Part shown: piece by piece, positions 59,523 to 64,000 of the stretch | Layout: every line of letters begins with the position of its first letter | Numbering within the stretch: position 1 is the first letter of the stretch | Origin: an uncultured Saprospirales bacterium | GTDB taxonomy: Bacteria; Bacteroidota; Bacteroidia; Chitinophagales; JADIYW01 | NCBI GenBank assembly: GCA_938008535.1 | Contig: CALLKF010000006.1 | Coordinates: 38,172-102,171 of the forward strand | DNA length: 64,000 bases | Reading direction: 5' to 3' | Position numbers and translations under genes: made by a program | The notes under the pieces: generated by a model | Told to the model about the DNA's origin: nothing | The model's input: only the letters and a program-made list of their open reading frames with translations | Database searches by the model: none

Positions 59523-60797
59523 CTACTTTGCAGCAGGTTTTGAATGCCATTTTTTCATTGGCTTATTTCCTTGCTGTGGCATTTGTTTTTTCTGTGCCAC
59601 TTTAAATTGCTGCGCATTATTTTTATGAAAATGCACATCGCGCAATTCTACAACTGCATTGGCAATTGGATATGGATGATCTACACGAACCGAAATTTGT
59701 TTGTTAATCAAACGCTGAATATCACGCAATAATGCTTTTTCTTCTGTATCACAAAATGAAAAAGAAATACCTGAATTTCCTGCTCTACCAGTTCTTCCAA
59801 TTCGATGTACATACGTTTCAGGAACTTCTGGCAATTCATAATTAAATACATGCGACAAATCATCCACATCGATGCCACGTGCAGCAATATCAGTAGCTAC
59901 CAACACGCGTATGGTTTTGTTTTTGAAATTCTGCAATGCAGCTTGTCGCGCATTCTGCGATTTATTTCCGTGTATTGCAGCAGATTTTATTTTCGCTTCT
60001 AACAACATTTTTACTACTTTGTCAGCACCATGTTTCGTTCTGGTAAATACTAGAGCAGTTTGAATCGTTTTGTCTTGCAGTAAATGAATCAACAATTTTG
60101 GCTTATCTTTTTTCTCTGCAAAAAAGATGTATTGCTCAATAGTGTTTGCTGTTGAAGAAACTGGTGTTACTTCTACTTTTTCAGGATTCGTTAAAATCGT
60201 TTTCGATAATAATTGAATTTCTTGTGGCATCGTTGCTGAGAAAAATAAGGTTTGTCTTTTTTCTGGAATAATTTTAATGATCTTTTTTACATCATTAATA
60301 AAACCCATGTCCAGCATTCGGTCAGCTTCATCTAACACAAATAATTTTAAATGTCTCAAATCCACAAAACCTTGATTTACTAAATCTAATAAACGACCTG
60401 GTGTTGCTATTAAAATATCGACGCCAGCTTTTAGTGCTTGCACTTGCGAATATTGCGGCACACCACCAAAAATTACTTTATGCGATATTTTTAAATGTCG
60501 ACCATAAGCAGCAAAGCTTTCGTCGATTTGGATGGCTAATTCACGTGTTGGCGTTAGTATTAATGCTTTTACGGTTCTGTTGTTTGGTACAACTTTTTTT
60601 TCTGCGTCTAAAATTTGCAACATTGGAATAGCAAAAGCTGCTGTTTTTCCGGTGCCTGTCTGAGCACAACCTAATAAATCTTTTCTTTTTAATATAATTG
60701 GAATGGATTGTTCTTGGATAGGTGTTGGTTGTGTATAACCTTCTGTTTTGAGCGCCTGTAAAATCGGCTCAATGATTTCTAATTCTTTAAATAACAT
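59523..60797 (-). CDS. DEAD-box RNA helicase (RhlE-like)
   Basis: ATP-dependent RNA helicase. The 424 residues contain the Q motif (YTQPTPIQEQSIPI), Walker A AQTGTGKTAAF, PTRELAIQ, ATPGRLLDL, DEAD (LDEADRMLDMGF), SAT (FFSATMP), and in domain 2 ATDIAARGIDV and HRIGRTGRAG. A short basic Lys/Gln-rich tail (KKWHSKPAAK) favours the RhlE group. Start at the ATG 60795-60797 (MLFKELEIIEPILQAL); the longer frame adds an unlike N-terminus. Terminator at 59467. Confidence 0.95.
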   Translation of the reverse strand: MLFKELEIIEPILQALKTEGYTQPTPIQEQSIPIILKRKDLLGCAQTGTGKTAAFAIPMLQILDAEKKVVPNNRTVKALILTPTRELAIQIDESFAAYGRHLKISHKVIFGGVPQYSQVQALKAGVDILIATPGRLLDLVNQGFVDLRHLKLFVLDEADRMLDMGFINDVKKIIKIIPEKRQTLFFSATMPQEIQLLSKTILTNPEKVEVTPVSSTANTIEQYIFFAEKKDKPKLLIHLLQDKTIQTALVFTRTKHGADKVVKMLLEAKIKSAAIHGNKSQNARQAALQNFKNKTIRVLVATDIAARGIDVDDLSHVFNYELPEVPETYVHRIGRTGRAGNSGISFSFCDTEEKALLRDIQRLINKQISVRVDHPYPIANAVVELRDVHFHKNNAQQFKVAQKKQMPQQGNKPMKKWHSKPAAK

Positions 60798-60904
60798 TGT
60801 TTTTGAATTTGTAATAAATAGGATAAAAGTTGTAGCTAAGTCCAACTTTAATGCAAATATACAACAATTAAAGTATCTATAATGTTATGAATTGTTGATA
60901 ATCA

Positions 60905-61426
60905 TCATTTTAGTAAAGCATTTACTTGCTTTTCATGATGCAAATAATGTTCTCGTACAAAATGTATCGTTTGTTCTATATTAAACAAACCAGCCAACGG
61001 ATGCTTAAAGATTTGTTTGTCTTCCAATTCCATCGGCAAATCATTTAATAATTGTCTGTAATTATCACTATTCATAGCAAAATATTCTTTTATTTCATCA
61101 ATTGTAATTGAATCAGGAACTTTACTGGCAACTGCTGGTGCTTTTATTTTTAATGGAGAACGCATGACTGCTTTCAATAGCACACTTCGTAAGCTGTCAG
61201 AAATGCCGCTTTTATTTTTAATCTTATTTTCTCTGAGATTTTTTTGAATCACTTTAATCGTTCCACTTTCAGCATAATATAAATGAAAATAAACTTGACC
61301 TAAACTCCATTTTCCTTCTGCAGGAACTGTATTCAATTTTTCTGGAGAAATAGTTTCTATTTTTAATAAGAATTCTTGTTTAATCTTTTCAATCTCATCA
61401 TATTTTTTTGCTAATTGTACACTCAT
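60905..61426 (-). CDS. DinB-superfamily protein
   Basis: A 173-residue four-helix protein. WSLGQVYFHLYYAESG and HFVREHYLHHEKQVNALL carry the metal-ligand histidines. PLAGLFNIEQTIHF is also typical of DinB_2 proteins. Start set at the ATG 61424-61426 because the six upstream residues are atypical. Third DinB-type protein in this window, not close in sequence to the other two by eye. Confidence 0.8.
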   Translation of the reverse strand: MSVQLAKKYDEIEKIKQEFLLKIETISPEKLNTVPAEGKWSLGQVYFHLYYAESGTIKVIQKNLRENKIKNKSGISDSLRSVLLKAVMRSPLKIKAPAVASKVPDSITIDEIKEYFAMNSDNYRQLLNDLPMELEDKQIFKHPLAGLFNIEQTIHFVREHYLHHEKQVNALLK

Positions 61427-61466
61427 AAAAACTATTTTACACAAGATAATTAGAAAATCAATTATA

Positions 61467-61501
61467 CCGTATAACTATTAACGAATATCTTTTAACTTTA
61501 G
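61467..61501 (+). promoter_or_regulatory. Phased-heptamer promoter of the VWA gene, leaderless
   Basis: CCGTATA, ACTATTA, ACGAATA, TCTTTTA, ACTTTAG are contiguous 7-nt words. The -7-like box TAACTTTA (61493-61500) is followed by GCAC and the ATG at 61505. The last ~25 bp closely match the element upstream of the FtsX permease at 11739-11765. Confidence 0.55.
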
Positions 61502-61504
61502 CAC

Positions 61505-62692
61505 ATGTTTTTAGACTTTTTCCTTTTATTAAAAGAAGAAGGTTTGCCAGTAACCATTGGCGAATATTTAAATTTATTAGAAGCACTCAACAAAAGAGTA
61601 GCTGCGTTTAACGTAGAAGATTTTTATTTTTTATCGAAAACAATTTTAATAAAACACGAACAGTTTTTAGATCGCTACGATTTATTGTTTGGAAACTATT
61701 TTCATGGAATTGAATTGTCAGACATTGAAAAAAAAGAAATTCCAGAAGATTGGCTCAAAAAAGAAATCGACCGATTGTTTTCTGAAGAAGAAAAAGCGTT
61801 GATAGAAAAATTAGGTGGTTTAGAGAAAGTGATGGAACGTTTAAAACAATTATTAGAAGAGCAAAAAGAAAAACATCAAGGTGGAAATAAATGGATTGGA
61901 ACTGGCGGCACATCACCATTTGGTCATGGTGGTTACAATCCAGAAGGCGTTAGAATTGGTGGAAGTGGTGGACAAAAATCAGCTATAAAAGTTTGGGAAA
62001 AACGTGAATACCAAAATTATGCAAGCGATGTTGAACTCAACACACGTAATATAAAATTAGCACTGAAACGCTTAAGAATACTAACACGTGAAGGCATCGA
62101 AGATGAATTGGATTTGCATACAACGATAGAAAAAACCTGTAAAAATGCTGGCTACTTAGATATTGAAATGCAGGCACCAAAAAAAAACAGAGTAAAAGTA
62201 TTATTGTTTTTTGATGTAGGTGGTTCAATGGATCCGCACGTGGAAATTTGCGAACAAATTTTTTCAGCAGCTAAATCAGAATTGAAACATTTGGAGTTCT
62301 TTTATTTTCATAATTGTGTGTACGAAAGTATCTGGAAAGATAACAACATGCGTCATAATGATAGAATTCCAACGTTTGAAATCTTGCATAAATTCAATCA
62401 GGATTATCGCATTATTTTTGTTGGTGATGCCACGATGTCGCCGTATGAAATTACAGCATTAGGTGGAAGTGTTGAACATTACAACGATGAAAGTGGTGCA
62501 GCTTGGTTGCAACGGTTTGTCGATAAATTTCCGAATATTGTGTGGCTGAATCCAAGTAATGAATATTATTGGGACGGCGTTCCTTCCACCAAAATTATTA
62601 AGCACATTTTTAAAGACAGAATGTTTCCGATGACATTAGATGGTTTGGCAAACGCCATGAAAACATTGAAAGGAAAAAAAGTGGTACATTGA
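61505..62692 (+). CDS. VWA-domain protein (CoxE-like)
   Basis: A 395-residue protein with a helical N-terminal half (~1-125) and a von Willebrand A domain in the C-terminal half. The metal-ion-dependent adhesion site is FFDVGGSMDPHVEICEQ (DxGxS), with a Thr/Asp pair later (FVGDATMSPYE). The Gly-rich linker (GTGGTSPFGHGGYNPEG, ~130-150) joins the halves. This is the PF05762 (CoxE-like) family, usually paired with a MoxR ATPase, as here. The pair generally assembles or activates a target protein or metal cofactor; the target is not apparent. Confidence 0.9.
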   Translation: MFLDFFLLLKEEGLPVTIGEYLNLLEALNKRVAAFNVEDFYFLSKTILIKHEQFLDRYDLLFGNYFHGIELSDIEKKEIPEDWLKKEIDRLFSEEEKALIEKLGGLEKVMERLKQLLEEQKEKHQGGNKWIGTGGTSPFGHGGYNPEGVRIGGSGGQKSAIKVWEKREYQNYASDVELNTRNIKLALKRLRILTREGIEDELDLHTTIEKTCKNAGYLDIEMQAPKKNRVKVLLFFDVGGSMDPHVEICEQIFSAAKSELKHLEFFYFHNCVYESIWKDNNMRHNDRIPTFEILHKFNQDYRIIFVGDATMSPYEITALGGSVEHYNDESGAAWLQRFVDKFPNIVWLNPSNEYYWDGVPSTKIIKHIFKDRMFPMTLDGLANAMKTLKGKKVVH

Positions 62693-62720
62693 AATCTATA
62701 ATTTAAAATTTATAATCTTA
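62693..62720. repeat. 7-nt periodic array between VWA and MoxR genes
   Basis: AATCTAT, AATTTAA, AATTTAT, AATCTTA fill the gap. The last word contains a -7-like TAATCTTA (62713-62720), then ACTC and the ATG at 62725. The repeat starts at the base after the VWA stop codon. Confidence 0.6.
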
Positions 62721-62724
62721 ACTC

Positions 62725-63579
62725 ATGCAGGAATTTAAAGGAACTGAAAATTACATAGCAACAGAAGAGTTGCAAATTGCAGTAAATGCAGCTATTGCGC
62801 TCGAAAAACCATTATTGATAAAAGGCGAACCTGGAACTGGAAAAACATTATTAGCGTTTGAAATCGCAAAAGCTCTAGGAAAAGATATTCATACTTGGCA
62901 TGTGAAATCCACAACAACAGCACAGCAAGGTTTGTACGAATATGATGCGGTTGCACGTTTGCGTGATTCGCAATTTGGCGATGATAAAACCAAAGATATT
63001 TCGCACTATATCATTAAAGGAAAAATGTGGCAAGCATTTGAAAGCGAGGAAAAATCGGTGTTGTTGATTGATGAAATTGATAAAGCAGATATTGAGTTTC
63101 CAAATGATTTGTTGTTGGAATTAGATAAGATGGAGTTTTATTGTTATGAATTACAAAAAACAATAAAAGCCAAAAATCGACCAATTGTAATCATTACGTC
63201 TAATAATGAAAAAGAATTACCAGATGCATTTTTGCGCAGATGTTTTTTTCATTTTATTCGTTTTCCAGAACGACAAACGATGATTGATATTGTGAAAGTG
63301 CATTTTCCAAAAATTGAAGATGATTTGATGGAAGAAGCGATGAAAGTTTTTTATGGTATTCGCGAAATTCATGGCATCAAAAAAAAACCATCAACTTCTG
63401 AATTAATTGATTGGATTCGTTTATTAAAACTCGGAAAAAACACGAAAGAAGATTTAGAAAAAATTGATTTCGTTGCTGCACAACCACCTTACTTCGGATC
63501 ACTTCTGAAAAACGAACAGGATTTTGAACATATTTTAAAAGCAAAACGAGCTGGACAAAATACGTTTAGACGTTTTTAA
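62725..63579 (+). CDS. MoxR-family AAA+ ATPase
   Basis: A 284-residue AAA+ ATPase. Walker A is KGEPGTGKTLLAFEIA, Walker B VLLIDEIDKADIEFPNDLLLELDKMEF, sensor 1 VIITSNNEKELPDAFLRRCFFHF (arginine finger region RRC) and sensor 2 STSELIDWIRLL. It is the usual partner of the CoxE-like VWA protein encoded 32 bp upstream: the ATPase remodels a target recruited by the VWA subunit. The start at 62725 follows the heptamer array. It is followed 6-9 bp later by a glycosyltransferase-like gene. Confidence 0.93.
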   Translation: MQEFKGTENYIATEELQIAVNAAIALEKPLLIKGEPGTGKTLLAFEIAKALGKDIHTWHVKSTTTAQQGLYEYDAVARLRDSQFGDDKTKDISHYIIKGKMWQAFESEEKSVLLIDEIDKADIEFPNDLLLELDKMEFYCYELQKTIKAKNRPIVIITSNNEKELPDAFLRRCFFHFIRFPERQTMIDIVKVHFPKIEDDLMEEAMKVFYGIREIHGIKKKPSTSELIDWIRLLKLGKNTKEDLEKIDFVAAQPPYFGSLLKNEQDFEHILKAKRAGQNTFRRF

Positions 63580-63588
63580 AAGTAGATG

Positions 63589-64000
63589 ATGTATAATAAA
63601 ATCCAAGCTTTTTTATCAGAAAATAATTTAAGAAAAATCTCTTTTTTCTTAATTGCAGTTGGAATTATTTATCGTATCATTTTATGGTGGCAAAATCGTG
63701 GAATGTTTATAGATGAAGCAAATCTTGCCAGAAATATTTACGAACGAAATTTTGTTGGATTAGCAAAACCATTAGTGTACGAACAATTTGCACCACCAGT
63801 TTTTTTATGGATTTCAAAATTAAATACTATATTTTTTGGTTTTGATGAAAAAGTATTTCGTTTATTTCCATTAATTGCAGGAATTGGTTCCTTGTTTTTA
63901 TTTTATAAAATTGCCAAAGAATTTATTTCGGTTAAATCGTTATGGTATCCATTGGCGTTGTTTGCCACAGGTGCATTATACTTGCGTTATTCAACAGAAT
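63589..64000 (+). CDS. GT39-like glycosyltransferase, N-terminal fragment
   Basis: The first ~137 residues of a polytopic membrane protein that runs off the window. After a TM helix (ISFFLIAVGIIYRIILWWQ) comes GMFIDEANLARNIYERNF, the DEA acidic loop of PMT/ArnT-type (GT39) enzymes that use polyprenyl-phosphate sugars. YEQFAPPVFLWISKL and KVFRLFPLIAGIGSLFLFYKIAKEF are further family-like segments. The start could be 63586 or 63589 (two ATG in tandem). It is probably cotranscribed with moxR (6-9 bp gap). Confidence 0.75.
   Translation, partial: MYNKIQAFLSENNLRKISFFLIAVGIIYRIILWWQNRGMFIDEANLARNIYERNFVGLAKPLVYEQFAPPVFLWISKLNTIFFGFDEKVFRLFPLIAGIGSLFLFYKIAKEFISVKSLWYPLALFATGALYLRYSTE

Overview
The window is about 64 kb of AT-rich DNA (roughly one third G+C by eye) from a member of the Bacteroidota. 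The evidence is: a PorU/PorV-type pair of the type IX secretion system, which is confined to this phylum; the phylum's -7 promoter box (TAnnTTTG and variants) in front of many genes; almost no Shine-Dalgarno motifs; many short lipoproteins with an SCKK-like lipobox; and a gene set (MuiA/DUF4139, DUF4397, DUF6150, single-chain large methylmalonyl-CoA mutase, short-type ProS) typical of environmental Chitinophagia/Saprospiria-like lineages. The order is my inference; the phylum is secure. About 57 protein genes and one tRNA-Ser are present. I see no prophage, transposase, CRISPR array or rRNA.

Layout. 1-3128: start of a glycogen synthase-like gene, panC, panD, a flippase-like membrane protein and a RfaE2-like nucleotidyltransferase. 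3140-7888: secreted lipase, acyl-CoA dehydrogenase, tRNA-Ser(GGA), MuiA-like protein. 8084-12998: aconitase, SGNH hydrolase, FtsX-type permease. 13103-18844: rpsF-rpsR-rplI operon, clpC, STAS protein, RNase Z. 18913-29928: PorU/PorV-type pair, tyrS, methyltransferase, FadL-type porin, Asn-rich secreted protein. 30046-33233: proS followed by an odd island: an unusually G+C-rich orphan gene between an 8-nt periodic array and a 21-nt periodic array, then a small orphan. 33281-39804: FAD dehydrogenase, SRPBCC / hydrolase / sterol-desaturase operon, PhzF protein, GH5 glycosidase. 39905-49322: methylmalonyl-CoA mutase, DUF4397 lipoprotein, PriA, DUF6150 repeat protein, UDG-like protein, sugar transferase. 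49436-57258: hemolysin III, a sulfatase with its formylglycine-generating enzyme and a beta-barrel, several small genes, L,D-transpeptidase, threonine deaminase. 57529-64000: malic enzyme, DEAD-box helicase, DinB protein, VWA/MoxR pair and a truncated glycosyltransferase.

Most of the gene content is ordinary housekeeping and cell-envelope function. The unusual content is non-coding. (1) A 21-nt periodic array at about 32299-32784 has 11 direct then 12 inverted units and still reads as a coiled-coil-like heptad in the 21-nt frame. (2) Degenerate arrays with a strict 7-nt period lie directly in front of promoters. (3) A run of genes has the -7 box exactly 4 nt before the ATG, which predicts leaderless mRNAs. 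(4) A family of near-perfect palindromes of about 33-40 bp sits in intergenic gaps. A candidate S6:S18 autoregulatory leader lies at the 5' end of the rpsF transcript.
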